64,000 nt of DNA from SFTJ01 sp051871515 (GTDB taxonomy: Bacteria; Bacteroidota; Bacteroidia; Bacteroidales; Muribaculaceae). Each line of letters starts with the position of its first letter. Position 1 is the first letter of the stretch. The position numbers and the translations under genes are program-made. A model generated the notes under the pieces. It was not told where the DNA came from and searched no databases. It saw nothing but the letters and a program-made list of their open reading frames with translations. Shown here one piece after another: positions 18,501 to 26,712 of the stretch. Location: positions 1 to 64,000 of the forward strand of contig JBJECY010000135.1 in NCBI GenBank assembly GCA_051871515.1. The letters run 5' to 3'.

Positions 18501-19091
18501 AAGGAACGGGAAAAAGGTGTTGCGGCCATCCTCTTTGTTCACGGCAAAAATCTGTTCATTTTCCCAATATTCCTTGCCCACCGCATAAGTGATTTTTGGC
18601 AACGGCTCGTTGGTTATCTTAAACGTCCATTTCTGCGTTGGGTCGTCAGCGTTCTTTTGCATCAATTGCAATTTGCCGTCGGCACGATAACCCAGAGCCA
18701 ACGAGGGATTGCGGGCAGGAGAAAGCACATAGTTACCGTCGCCGGCATCGCTGAGCACCCATTGCTGGTTCTCATTTGAGGCATCAGCATCCCACTGTAT
18801 TACCAGGTCATTGGCCTTGGGATTCGACGTGCAGTCAAGACCCATGGCATAAGCAGGCAGCGAGAGGTGATAGTTACCGTTGCCGCACGCAGTGATGCTA
18901 AGCATCTGGCTTGCATGCCCCTTCACGTTGCGCCCAAGTATTATGTTTGCAAGATTGTCGGGCGAATCGCCATTATCCATCACCTCACCCCGGTTGTTAT
19001 ATATCTTATAATATGCTCCGGGGTCAAAAGTCTGAGCCTTGACAAATAGCGCCAAGACACTCATAATGCCAATAAATAGACACTTTTTCAT
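15531..19091 (-). CDS. GH2 beta-galactosidase with N-terminal ricin-like domain, exported
   Basis: Exported LacZ-type beta-galactosidase (1186 aa), likely removing terminal galactose from host or dietary glycans. Order of parts: signal peptide (1-19, ending VKAQ); a ricin-type beta-trefoil-like carbohydrate-binding region (about 21-160, with NQQWVL and QKWTF repeats); GH2 sugar-binding domain (200-400); immunoglobulin-like domain (400-510); TIM barrel (510-780); and a C-terminal beta-galactosidase small-chain-type domain. Catalytic residues are visible: acid/base Glu637 in SLGNECG and nucleophile Glu698 in LCEYAHAMGNS. The trefoil-like N-terminus is not part of E. coli LacZ and suggests binding to a polymeric substrate. 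It is transcribed from its own promoter toward the relic region; the GPH symporter gene lies upstream on the same strand behind a terminator. Confidence 0.93.
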   Translation of the reverse strand: MKKCLFIGIMSVLALFVKAQTFDPGAYYKIYNNRGEVMDNGDSPDNLANIILGRNVKGHASQMLSITACGNGNYHLSLPAYAMGLDCTSNPKANDLVIQWDADASNENQQWVLSDAGDGNYVLSPARNPSLALGYRADGKLQLMQKNADDPTQKWTFKITNEPLPKITYAVGKEYWENEQIFAVNKEDGRNTFFPFLSSESLRNDPSFKQPWEFPRASNFKLLSGMWKFNWVDRPSKRPVDFYKEGFDASSWTTIPVPSSWEMLGFGTAIYTNTVYPHNNRPPFIEPVEGWTIEKEPNPVGSYLRTFTIEPEWTGKEVFLHFDGCYSAMYVWINGKQVGYSQGANNDAEFNVTKYLRPGNNTLACEVYRWSDGSYLEDQDMFRLSGIHRNVYLYATNKVRVRDFQITDRLSDNLTKASFNVKTQIKAYDKTYKNLQLQVEVLDANNRVVATEQAVVPSVGSKKPVTVDVSGNIANQVALWSAEVPNLYTFVLTLKDAKGNVIETTSNRYGFRHIEQKNNKVYINGKLVLFKGVNRHDTHPVLGKAIPVESMKQDIELMKLNNINTVRTSHYPNDARMYALYDAYGLYVMDEADVECHGNSSISNKSNWAPAMVDRMVRMVQRDKNHPSVIFWSLGNECGGGKNFDELYKAARDIDPTRMIHYEAKNNLADIDSHMYPSVDNMISFDKADRKKPYFLCEYAHAMGNSIGNLPEYWDYIENHSQRMIGGCIWDWVDQGLVKHDGSQNEYFYGGDFGDKPNSNDFCCNGIVTPDRHVTPKLMEVKKVYQYIEVKASNTPGSVVVKNKYDFLTLDAFSMRWQLLRNGEVAQHGVVSLPKAGENQSVTVAVPYNTDFSDGAEYALNLYFVKNNAENWVPEGHYFASEQLLLSQGSKKACVAMSAGAQVTKSEAGNLVTFEAENLCVTFNKDKGEMTSLVLNGRELIYGGKGFTFNWYRSINNDGREWCESSVKLQDCSIVAVDGGYQLIAKCEATLNNKRGDKYAYTTTYTVLANGSVKVDAEFNLSDKAYRVPRLGLTASLRPLYENVRYYGRGPWENYRDRKASAYLGVYNTTVKGMEEEYVRTQTMGNREDVRWLQLTDNGGYGVKFVAENPFNFSALHFTDRALWNDMRHHHELSANRMAEVVLCIDAVQRGLGNQSCGPAPLPQYEMTPGVYSCSFTISAANAEGF

Positions 19092-19174
19092 CTTTTTTCA
19101 GTTGATTATGGTTTTATAGATTTGTAATTCGTTCTCTCACTGCACCCTTTCGCACACAAAGCATTGCCGTCACA

Positions 19175-19220
19175 TGGCTGCACCAAACGTCATTGCGGCT
19201 CACATGCCGCACAGCAGCCA
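19175..19220 (-). ncRNA. Nested hairpin in GH2 leader
   Basis: Within the roughly 185-nt 5' leader of the GH2 gene, TGGCTGC (19175-19181) can pair with GCAGCCA (19214-19220) and TGCGGC (19194-19199) with GCCGCA (19206-19211). It may stabilise or regulate the message. No riboswitch class is recognised. Confidence 0.35.
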
Positions 19221-19282
19221 AAACAACACAGCGTTTGCTCAATGTGTTCGACGGTTTTATTGTGGGTTCTGCATCCCTACCC

Positions 19283-19316
19283 CAAATTTACAACTAAAGT
19301 TTTAAATATCAAAAAA
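19283..19316 (-). promoter_or_regulatory. Promoter of the GH2 gene
   Basis: Minus-strand TTTTTTG (19316-19310), a 19-bp spacer and TAAATTTG (19290-19283): an excellent match to the Bacteroidetes consensus. Together with the terminator at 19414-19453 this accounts for the 394-bp gap between the GH2 and symporter genes; no coding sequence is seen there. Confidence 0.82.
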
Positions 19317-19413
19317 CTACGATACTCAATTGAATGAATCTCAACCACAACGCAATGCACATCAGCATTTTGCACATAATGCAAGAGTAATCAGCAGCAC
19401 AGACGCCATAACA

Positions 19414-19453
19414 CAAAAAAGCCGGTATAATAGCATCGCAGCTTTATACCGGC
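19414..19453 (-). terminator. Intrinsic terminator after GPH symporter gene
   Basis: GCCGGTATAA (19421-19430) pairs perfectly with TTATACCGGC (19444-19453). Read on the minus strand it is followed by TTTTTTGTG. It ends the symporter transcript. Confidence 0.92.
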
Positions 19454-19485
19454 ATCAATCTTTGATTTTATTAATGTTTTTCTGT

Positions 19486-20832
19486 TTACTTGTCAATTGG
19501 ATAAAGCTTCACCAAAAGCATCATCAAACCAGCAATAACAGCGGGGAAGATTGAGAAGAGCATCCAAATCATGTTCTTCACAGCGCCCATGTTTTCAGGA
19601 GAGATAAACACCTCGGTGACACCATTTTCGTTTGTGCCCGACACAAAACCAACCACACCAAGCAGCAACGCAACCAGCGCGCCCGAGATGGCTGAACCAA
19701 ACTTCTGCGACATTGTTCCCGACGAGAATATAAGTCCGGTTGACGAAGTGCCGTTTTTCTCAGTTGCATAGTCGGCAACATCGGCATACATCGACCACAA
19801 CAGCGGTGAATAAAGGCCAATGCCAATTGATGTCAGTATCACTATGGCCACCATCACCCAGATGTAAGACGGGTCCATAGGGATAAAGAAGAATAACACA
19901 GAGGTAGCTGCGCAAATCACTGCCGACCACATGAACGCTTTCTTCTTTGAGCCCACGAACTTGGTGAATATTGGCGACAAGCCGCCAAAAATCATACAAG
20001 TCACTTCACCAAAGGTCATAAACACGGTGTAATTGATGATAAGTCCGCTCACGGTCACTTCACCGCCAAGGCAGTAAGTGAGCATATAGCCAGCAACAGC
20101 ATAACGGAATCCGTTGAAGAAGTTGCTGCAAATACCAATGAGCGTGAGGTAAATCCACGGTTTATTCTTAAAGAGGTCAACAAATGGGCGGAACGAGAAT
20201 TTCTCGGCACGCACCGGTTTCAGGCGCTCTTTGGTGAGCAAGCCGCAAGCAAGGGTCATCAAGGCAGCCACGGCGCCAAGCGATGCACCAAGCACGGCAT
20301 ACTGATGAGCCGGAGTGCCGCCTACCATCTTTTGCAGATATGGGAACGAAAGCAGGGTGATGAAACCCATTGCATAAGCTCCCACCATGCGGAACGACGA
20401 GAATTGGTTTTTCTCATTGTCATCATTGGTCATCACGCCAAGCAACGAGCCATAAGGCACGTTCACTGCCGTATATACTGCCATCATGAGCAGATAGAGC
20501 GAGTAAGCCCAGATGCGCTTGCCCACAGGACCGAACTCTGGAGTATAGAGCAGCAAGGCAAACACCAAGCCCAAAGGCACAGCGCCAAAGATGAGCCACG
20601 GACGATAGGTGCCCCAACGTGATTGGGTGCGGTCGGCAAGGCTACCCATAAGCGGGTCGGTGACAACGTCAAACATGCGTGCCAACAGCATCAACGCGGC
20701 GGTGTCAGCAACCGTAAGCCCAAAAATGTTGGTAAAGAAGAGGGGGAACGCAATCGACATCACTTTCCATGTGATACCGCCGGCAGCAGCATCGCCAAGG
20801 GCGTAGCCGATTTTTTCTGAAAATTTTGCCAT
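19486..20832 (-). CDS. GPH-family sugar:cation symporter (MelB-like)
   Basis: Inner membrane transporter of the glycoside-pentoside-hexuronide:cation symporter family, 448 aa with about 12 transmembrane helices. The N-terminal FSEKIGYALGDAAAGGITW and the loop DPLMGSLADRTQSRWGTYRP are diagnostic family signatures. It probably imports a mono- or disaccharide released by the surrounding exported glycosidases (GH2 on one side, GH92 on the other), using a sodium or proton gradient. The exact substrate cannot be read from sequence. It lies 76 bp downstream of the GH92 gene on the same strand with a hairpin between, and is followed by a perfect terminator. Confidence 0.93.
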   Translation of the reverse strand: MAKFSEKIGYALGDAAAGGITWKVMSIAFPLFFTNIFGLTVADTAALMLLARMFDVVTDPLMGSLADRTQSRWGTYRPWLIFGAVPLGLVFALLLYTPEFGPVGKRIWAYSLYLLMMAVYTAVNVPYGSLLGVMTNDDNEKNQFSSFRMVGAYAMGFITLLSFPYLQKMVGGTPAHQYAVLGASLGAVAALMTLACGLLTKERLKPVRAEKFSFRPFVDLFKNKPWIYLTLIGICSNFFNGFRYAVAGYMLTYCLGGEVTVSGLIINYTVFMTFGEVTCMIFGGLSPIFTKFVGSKKKAFMWSAVICAATSVLFFFIPMDPSYIWVMVAIVILTSIGIGLYSPLLWSMYADVADYATEKNGTSSTGLIFSSGTMSQKFGSAISGALVALLLGVVGFVSGTNENGVTEVFISPENMGAVKNMIWMLFSIFPAVIAGLMMLLVKLYPIDK

Positions 20833-20856
20833 TTAGAAATGATTTAAGTTTATGTG

Positions 20857-20894
20857 AAAAACCATTCCTCCCGCAGCCTTGGCTTTAGGAGGAA
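20857..20894 (-). terminator. Hairpin between GH92 and symporter genes
   Basis: TTCCTCC (20865-20871) pairs with GGAGGAA (20888-20894). On the minus strand GGTTTTTC follows. It may end or attenuate the GH92 transcript before the symporter gene, for which I see no separate promoter. Confidence 0.6.
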
Positions 20895-20908
20895 CGTGTG
20901 AATGTGAA

Positions 20909-23197
20909 TTATTTCTTGGGAGTGGCGCCCATCACAAACTCAAGCTTGCCGCCATTCATAATGTCGTCATGAGTGAAGAACGGTTGTTCAAGTTCCTCGC
21001 CGTTGAGTTTCATTGATTGCACATACTTGTTGTCCTTGCTGTTGCCGGTGGCCACAATCTCAAACTTCTTGCCATTGGTGAGGTTGATGGTCACACGGTT
21101 GAAGAGAGGACGACCAATTGAATAAACAGGCTTGCCCGGAGCCACCTGATAGAATCCCATTGCGTTCATCACATACCATGCCGACATTTGGCCGCAGTCC
21201 TCGTTGCCCGAGAGGCCGTTGTCGTTGTTGAAGTAGAGTGTGTGAAGCACTTGGTCAACCAGTTCTTGAGTCTTCCATGGCTGTCCGGCAAAGTTATAGA
21301 AGTGAATGATGTGATGGCTTGGTTCGTTGCCGTGAGCGTATTGTCCAATCAGACCCGAGATGTCGGCCGAAACAGCATCGCCGGTAATCTCTGATGAAGC
21401 GCTGAACAAGGCATCGAGTTTTCTGATAAACTCATCTTTGCCGCCCATCAACTCCATCAAGCCCTCTGGGTCATGCGGTGCAAACCATGTCCATTGCCAA
21501 GCATTGCCTTCGCAATAGTCGTCGCTGCGGTGAGTGCTGCGAGCAGGGTCAAATGGTGTGCGCCAGTTGCCCTTAGAGTCTTTGCCGCGCATATAGCCTG
21601 TGCCGGCATCGTAGTAGTGGGTGTAAGCCTTGCCAAATTGTGCATATTTTCTTTGCACGGCAGTGTCGCCAACAGCTTCAGCCATTTGAGCTATACACCA
21701 GTCATTGTAAGCATATTCAAGAGCCTTGGCAACAGCCTCGTTATCTTTGTCGCATGGCACATAACCAAGCTTGTTTTTCCAATACTTTGCCGCTGGCATA
21801 AGGCATGGAAGCACCAAATCAGGGCAGCTAATGCCTGTAGTGTCATATTCAGCGGTGCGCAACATGGCTTGCAGAGCCTCTTGCCCGTCGAACGAGCGAG
21901 CGCCTTTCACATAAGCATCGGCAATGATGGGCACTGCGTGATAACCAATCATACAGCCGGTGTAGTTGCTCTGAAGCTCCCACATAGGCAGGATGCCGCC
22001 TTCACGGGCCTTAAGCAAAAGCGAGTTCACATATTCCTCGTTGCGTTCTGGGTCGATGATGGTCATGAGCGGGTGATAAGCGCGGAATGTATCCCAAGTA
22101 GAGAAAATGGTGTAAACCGGTTTTGCGGCATCGCCTTGATGCACCTTCAGGTCCATACCAAGGTAACGGCCGTCAACGTCGGTGTACACGTTTGGTTGCA
22201 AACCGGTGTGATAGAGTGCTGTGTAGAAGATAGCGCGTTCGTCGGCATCCTCAGTTTCAATATCAACTTTGCTCAGGAATGCGTTCCAACGGTTGCGAGC
22301 AGCTACACGCACACCGTCGAAGTCCCATTCAGGAATCTCTGTAAGTACATTTTTCTTAGCGCCGTCAATGTCAACGCCTGAAACACCCACCTTGGCAAAT
22401 ACAATCTCGTCTTGGTCAGTGTTAAACTTCAGCAACGCTTTGCGACGCGGCTTTTGCTTGTCGGCAACGGTCACTGTGTCGTCAATTATGGTGTAAGTGA
22501 ACGGCTTTGAGAATTGTGCGTAGAAATTGATGTATTGGTCAAATGCCCAGAACTTGGTTTTCTTGCGGCCAACCACCTCAGTTTCGCTAATCACTTTAAG
22601 CTCCATTTCAGAGTTAATCTGGTCGTCGAGAGCATAGTCAAGGTCAAGAATCACGCCGGCATCTTCGCTCTTGGGGAAAGTCCAGCGGTGAATGGCACCG
22701 TGAGTGGTGGCAGTAATCTCGGCATTGATGCCATAGCGTTGAAGCTTCACTTGATAATAACCCGGCTCGGCGCTCTCCTCGTCGTGGCTGAAAGGTGAAG
22801 CATACGACTTGGTTTGGCAACGTGCCTCTTCCTGAGTCACATCTTGTTCTCCCACGGTGGGCATCAGCAGCACATCGCCCAAGTCGCAGCAACCGGTGCC
22901 GCTCAGGTGAGTATGCGAAAAGCCGTTGATGGTGCTATCATTGTAATAATATCCCGAGCATGCGTCCCAGCCATAGATGCGAGTATCGGGACTTGGCTGA
23001 ATGGCGCCATTGGGTACTGTGGCACCCGGGAATGTGTGACCATGGCCGCCGGTGCCAATAAACACGTTAACATACTGTGCATAATCGATGGCACTGTCGT
23101 TTGTGCGAGAGCAGCTTGCCCCCAACACACAGCTCAAGACAACCGCCACAGCCACAAACCCTGCGGCAGCCTTAATTGATTTCTTCTCTTTGTTCAT
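20909..23197 (-). CDS. GH92 alpha-mannosidase lipoprotein
   Basis: Third GH92 exo-alpha-mannosidase (762 aa from the ATG at 23197). Its N-terminus MNKEKKSIKAAAGFVAVAVV leads to the lipobox LGASC, so it is likely anchored in the outer membrane or exposed on the surface. A longer open frame up to 23332 is rejected because it overlaps the promoter. Family hallmarks: YVNVFIGTGGHGHTFPGA near the mature start, YCEGNAWQWTWFAPHD with acid Glu563, and GNEDCGQMSAWYV from residue 664. It is much closer in motif content to the GH92 at 3748 than to that at 1297. First gene of a GH92/GPH pair. Confidence 0.94.
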   Translation of the reverse strand: MNKEKKSIKAAAGFVAVAVVLSCVLGASCSRTNDSAIDYAQYVNVFIGTGGHGHTFPGATVPNGAIQPSPDTRIYGWDACSGYYYNDSTINGFSHTHLSGTGCCDLGDVLLMPTVGEQDVTQEEARCQTKSYASPFSHDEESAEPGYYQVKLQRYGINAEITATTHGAIHRWTFPKSEDAGVILDLDYALDDQINSEMELKVISETEVVGRKKTKFWAFDQYINFYAQFSKPFTYTIIDDTVTVADKQKPRRKALLKFNTDQDEIVFAKVGVSGVDIDGAKKNVLTEIPEWDFDGVRVAARNRWNAFLSKVDIETEDADERAIFYTALYHTGLQPNVYTDVDGRYLGMDLKVHQGDAAKPVYTIFSTWDTFRAYHPLMTIIDPERNEEYVNSLLLKAREGGILPMWELQSNYTGCMIGYHAVPIIADAYVKGARSFDGQEALQAMLRTAEYDTTGISCPDLVLPCLMPAAKYWKNKLGYVPCDKDNEAVAKALEYAYNDWCIAQMAEAVGDTAVQRKYAQFGKAYTHYYDAGTGYMRGKDSKGNWRTPFDPARSTHRSDDYCEGNAWQWTWFAPHDPEGLMELMGGKDEFIRKLDALFSASSEITGDAVSADISGLIGQYAHGNEPSHHIIHFYNFAGQPWKTQELVDQVLHTLYFNNDNGLSGNEDCGQMSAWYVMNAMGFYQVAPGKPVYSIGRPLFNRVTINLTNGKKFEIVATGNSKDNKYVQSMKLNGEELEQPFFTHDDIMNGGKLEFVMGATPKK

Positions 23198-23239
23198 ATA
23201 TTTTAGTTTGGTTAGTTTTAGGTTCAAAAACGTTCCTTG

Positions 23240-23270
23240 CAAATTTAAGCAATGTTTTCCACCCTTGCAA
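23240..23270 (-). promoter_or_regulatory. Promoter of the GH92 lipoprotein gene
   Basis: Minus-strand TTG (23270-23268), 20-bp spacer and TAAATTTG (23247-23240). The predicted start of transcription lies about 35 nt before the ATG at 23197, which supports that start. The remaining intergenic DNA up to 23511 is C-rich and shows no gene. Confidence 0.78.
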
Positions 23271-23511
23271 TATGTTACTATCATATTTTTCACCGCCTTG
23301 CGCCCGCCATCGCCACCGCCACATTCTCCCACGCCACATCATGCTGCAAGCCGGCAATTCATCTTCTCAGTCATGCGCACGCCATCGCCCCGTTTTCCCT
23401 CGCCCTAAAGAGCCTCGCACTTGCACGCACAATTCAAAAGGATGGCAGTCTTTCGCCCGGCAATATGATGTTTTTTGTTAGCCCATTAGTCCCTTTGTTG
23501 TGAAAAACACT

Positions 23512-23519
23512 TATATTTG
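23512..23519 (+). promoter_or_regulatory. -7 box of the large glycosidase-like gene
   Basis: TATATTTG fits TAnnTTTG and lies 82 bp before the start codon. TTTG motifs exist upstream but none at the usual spacing. Confidence 0.5.
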
Positions 23520-23601
23520 CAAAAGCATTGCCGCCGCGGCGCATAAATGGCGCATGCCACACAATGCTCCATTGAAATAAACCATAACAAAAAACTCATA
23601 T

Positions 23602-26595
23602 ATGCATTGCAAACACATCTTAGCCATCATCACAATGGCAATAATGGCATTGGCGCAATTTGCTGCGGCGCATTGTCAAGCGGCAACCACTCAGCCTCAA
23701 GCCATCTATTTGACCTCATCACCCTCTGCCGTGGCGCAACTGGCTGCCAACGAAGTGCAGAAATACGTTTATTTGCGCACAGGCAAACTGCTGCCAGTGC
23801 GGCAAGGCTCGCAACATAATGCCAAACCGGGAATATGGCTCGCCTGCGACAGCACACAGCTCTCAGCCGAGGAATTTAAACTCACACAAGACACCGGCGG
23901 ACTTCACATCACCGGCGGGTCTGATGTGGCAATGCTATATGGCGCATATCAGTATGCCGAGTTGCTTGGCGTGATGTTCACGCTTCACGGCGACATCGTC
24001 CCCGACGAGCCTTTCACCGGCTCACTGATGCAATGCGGCAAAGGCAACTACTCTCCGCTGTTTGAGCACCGCGGACTGCTGCCATTCCACGATTTCCCCG
24101 AGGGCCCCGATTTATGGAGCGAGGACATGTATAAATCGTGCATCACACAAATGGTGAAGATGAAGATGAACTTTTTCTCGCTTCACACCTACCCTGCCAT
24201 TGAACCCAACGTGTGGGTGGGACTTGCCGAGGATGTTGACCCCGAAGGCAACGTCACTTATGCCTACCCCACCTCGCTTGCCTGCACCGGGCGCTCAAGC
24301 AGCTGGGGCTACTCGGCAATGAGCACACGCCACTACTGCTGCGGGGCATCGCAACTGTTTACTGATTCCATCTATGCCAGCCCCATCTTAAATTCGCTCA
24401 CGCATTGGCCCAAGAATCAGGAAGAAATGAATCTCATTTTCAACCGCACTGGCATGCTCTTTGACCATGCTTTCTCGCTTGGTCACAATCTGGGCATGAA
24501 GTTCTGCTTGGGGCTTGAAACGCCATTAACCATACCAAAGGAAGTGTCTCAACGGCTTATTCAAAAGGGCTTCACACCAGGCAGCGATGAGGCAAAAGCC
24601 GCACTCTATAAAGGCATCTTCACCCGGTTGCAGCGCCGCCACCCAACCGACTATTTCTGGCTTTGGACACCCGAGGGTTGGACCTGGGGAACCACCTCGC
24701 AAGAATCGGTCGATGCCACCCTCAACGACGTGAAAACGGCACGAAACGCATTGCAAGAAATGGGCAATCCGTTTGGGTTTGGGTTAAGTGGATGGATGCT
24801 GGGTCCTGCCGACAACACCCGGCTATTTGACAAGCACCTGCCGCAGCCCGACTTCCTCTCGTCGCTTAGCCGACTGGTGGGTCAAGAGCGCATTGACCAA
24901 GGATACAGCCAATTGGCAGGCCACCGCAAGCTCATACCGCTGCTGTGGCTTGAAGACGACCCGGCCCTCACCACTCCGCAATTTTGGGTGGGCAGGCTGC
25001 GAAGCGACATCGCCGAGAGCTACTCGGCTGGCTGCCGCGGCATTGTGGGCAACTTCTGGCGAACGCGCGCCATCGACCCCAACGTGATAGCCATGGCTCA
25101 GGCTTGCTGGGACCAGCACGAATGGAACCCCTACTTCGACCAGAAAATCACCTATCAGCCTGCGCCCATCAACGATTTGCGAATTGGCGGCGTCGGCACC
25201 AACTATTACAGGCACATCAAAGGCACCGAGGACCAATACCTCTACAACACTCAGCGCTATGAGCTGCGCGGCTACAAGGTGAAAGTGCCTAACGGTCGTT
25301 ACCGCATACGCTTCATGATGAGCGAAACGCGCTACGACAAGGCCGGCGAACGCGTGTTTGGTATTCGTATTCAGGATTCAACCACCATCAACGATATCGA
25401 CATCTTCAGGCAAGTGGGTCGCGACACCTGTTACGTCATCACCTCCGACGAGGTTGAAGTGAACAACTATATGCTGAAAATCGATTTCTTGCCGGTGAAC
25501 GGTCCCACATGCCTCTCAGCATTCGTCATTGAGGGCGCCACCGCCGATGCCAACCAGATAAAAGGCACGCCTTACAAGCGCAGCATCAACGTGGGCGGCG
25601 GTCTGTATAAGGACTATGAGGCCGACCTGAGTGAAACCGTGGGCAACAAACCGGCGATGCCTCGTGACCTTAGCACCGCTTCGCTCTATGAGAGCTATGC
25701 CACGGCATCGTTTGGCAAAGAAGTCGCCCATCAGATTGCTCAAATCATGGAAACGGTTGACGGCACCATTGGCAATGAGGGTTACAGCGGATTTAAGATG
25801 CCGCGCCCTGCCGGCTGGATTACTGGTCCTGGCGTCATTCAGCCCAACGAGACACCTTGGCAACAGGAGCAGCTGCGTTACGCCTTCATCAACGAGCTTT
25901 ATGCGTTGCGTCCCGAGGTGAAAGGCAGCGGCAACCTTGCACGCTACGACTATTGGCTCAACACCTTTGCGTGCCTGAGAACAATGGGCGAACTGGGATG
26001 CATGCGCGGACAAATGGATAAACTGATGCGCAACGCCACCAAGCAAACCGTTGAATCGGAGGTGCTGCCACTGCGCATTGAGTTGGCGCGCAAATGGGAA
26101 GAACTGATTGGGCATCTGCTGCAAACCGTGTCAACAAGCGGTGAAGTGGGCACTCTCATCAACCTTGAGTCACAAACGCGCAAAACCTATGGCTTCCTCA
26201 CCAAGTATGACAGCGAGATAATCAGCATCACCGGCAAGGCGCTGCCCACAGAGTGCCAGCTATCGCAAACCTACGAGCAAGCACCGCGGCTCATTGTGCT
26301 CAATCACCGTGAGCTGCTGCAACAAAACGAGGACTACATAATGCAGCTAACCGTGTTGGGCAAGAAAGAGGGCGACAAAGCGCCCGTGTTGCGCTATCGC
26401 AAACTTGGCAAAGGAAAGTTCACCGCTGTTGAGATGCAGCATCAGGGCGGCAACTGCTTCACCGCAACACTGCCCCGCAACATGCACGGCGCAACAATTG
26501 AATATTACGTCACCTTCACCCAAGGCAGCAACCAATACATCTACCCTGCCTCAGCGCCCGGCGTTTGCGGCACATGGACATGGCTTGGTGAGTAA
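23602..26595 (+). CDS. Large exported glycosidase-like protein with malectin-like region
   Basis: A 997-aa exported protein. After the signal peptide (about 1-27) comes a domain resembling the N-terminal alpha/beta domain of GH67/GH20 enzymes (30-140: AANEVQKYVYLRTGKLLP, GGSDVAMLYGAYQYAELLGV). A likely TIM barrel begins at FEHRGLLPFHDFPEGPDLW and contains NFFSLHTYP, WLWTPEGWTWG and LLWLEDDPAL, with acidic residues in catalytic-like positions. A malectin-like carbohydrate-binding region follows (about 545-655: YELRGYKVKVPNGRYRIRFM). A helical region and a beta-rich C-terminus end the protein. It looks most like an alpha-glucuronidase-type glycoside hydrolase, but I cannot assign a known family. 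It sits beside the GH92/GPH/GH2 genes and is probably part of the same glycan response. Confidence 0.7.
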   Translation: MHCKHILAIITMAIMALAQFAAAHCQAATTQPQAIYLTSSPSAVAQLAANEVQKYVYLRTGKLLPVRQGSQHNAKPGIWLACDSTQLSAEEFKLTQDTGGLHITGGSDVAMLYGAYQYAELLGVMFTLHGDIVPDEPFTGSLMQCGKGNYSPLFEHRGLLPFHDFPEGPDLWSEDMYKSCITQMVKMKMNFFSLHTYPAIEPNVWVGLAEDVDPEGNVTYAYPTSLACTGRSSSWGYSAMSTRHYCCGASQLFTDSIYASPILNSLTHWPKNQEEMNLIFNRTGMLFDHAFSLGHNLGMKFCLGLETPLTIPKEVSQRLIQKGFTPGSDEAKAALYKGIFTRLQRRHPTDYFWLWTPEGWTWGTTSQESVDATLNDVKTARNALQEMGNPFGFGLSGWMLGPADNTRLFDKHLPQPDFLSSLSRLVGQERIDQGYSQLAGHRKLIPLLWLEDDPALTTPQFWVGRLRSDIAESYSAGCRGIVGNFWRTRAIDPNVIAMAQACWDQHEWNPYFDQKITYQPAPINDLRIGGVGTNYYRHIKGTEDQYLYNTQRYELRGYKVKVPNGRYRIRFMMSETRYDKAGERVFGIRIQDSTTINDIDIFRQVGRDTCYVITSDEVEVNNYMLKIDFLPVNGPTCLSAFVIEGATADANQIKGTPYKRSINVGGGLYKDYEADLSETVGNKPAMPRDLSTASLYESYATASFGKEVAHQIAQIMETVDGTIGNEGYSGFKMPRPAGWITGPGVIQPNETPWQQEQLRYAFINELYALRPEVKGSGNLARYDYWLNTFACLRTMGELGCMRGQMDKLMRNATKQTVESEVLPLRIELARKWEELIGHLLQTVSTSGEVGTLINLESQTRKTYGFLTKYDSEIISITGKALPTECQLSQTYEQAPRLIVLNHRELLQQNEDYIMQLTVLGKKEGDKAPVLRYRKLGKGKFTAVEMQHQGGNCFTATLPRNMHGATIEYYVTFTQGSNQYIYPASAPGVCGTWTWLGE

Positions 26596-26648
26596 TGGCG
26601 GCCTCGGCAACTCGCAAAGCCGTGTGGCGGCGGTAATATGTGATAATT

Positions 26649-26679
26649 TTGGCTATTTCGGCATTTCTGCGTAAATTTG
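26649..26679 (+). promoter_or_regulatory. Promoter of miaB
   Basis: TTG (26649-26651), 20-bp spacer and TAAATTTG (26672-26679). Transcription would begin near 26686, which excludes the in-frame ATG at 26677 and supports 26713 as the miaB start. Confidence 0.8.
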
Positions 26680-26712
26680 CACATCAAAAATGATTATCCA
26701 CAATCAGTATTT

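Noticed and set aside
21473..22381. A 302-codon plus-strand frame inside the GH92 lipoprotein gene
   Set aside because: Antisense shadow; the opposite strand encodes all GH92 motifs.
191..26595. SusC/SusD transporter genes expected beside the glycosidases
   Set aside because: No frame with TonB-dependent receptor or SusD features is present among the glycan genes.
26677..26712. Upstream in-frame ATG as the miaB start
   Set aside because: It lies inside the predicted -7 box, upstream of the likely transcription start.
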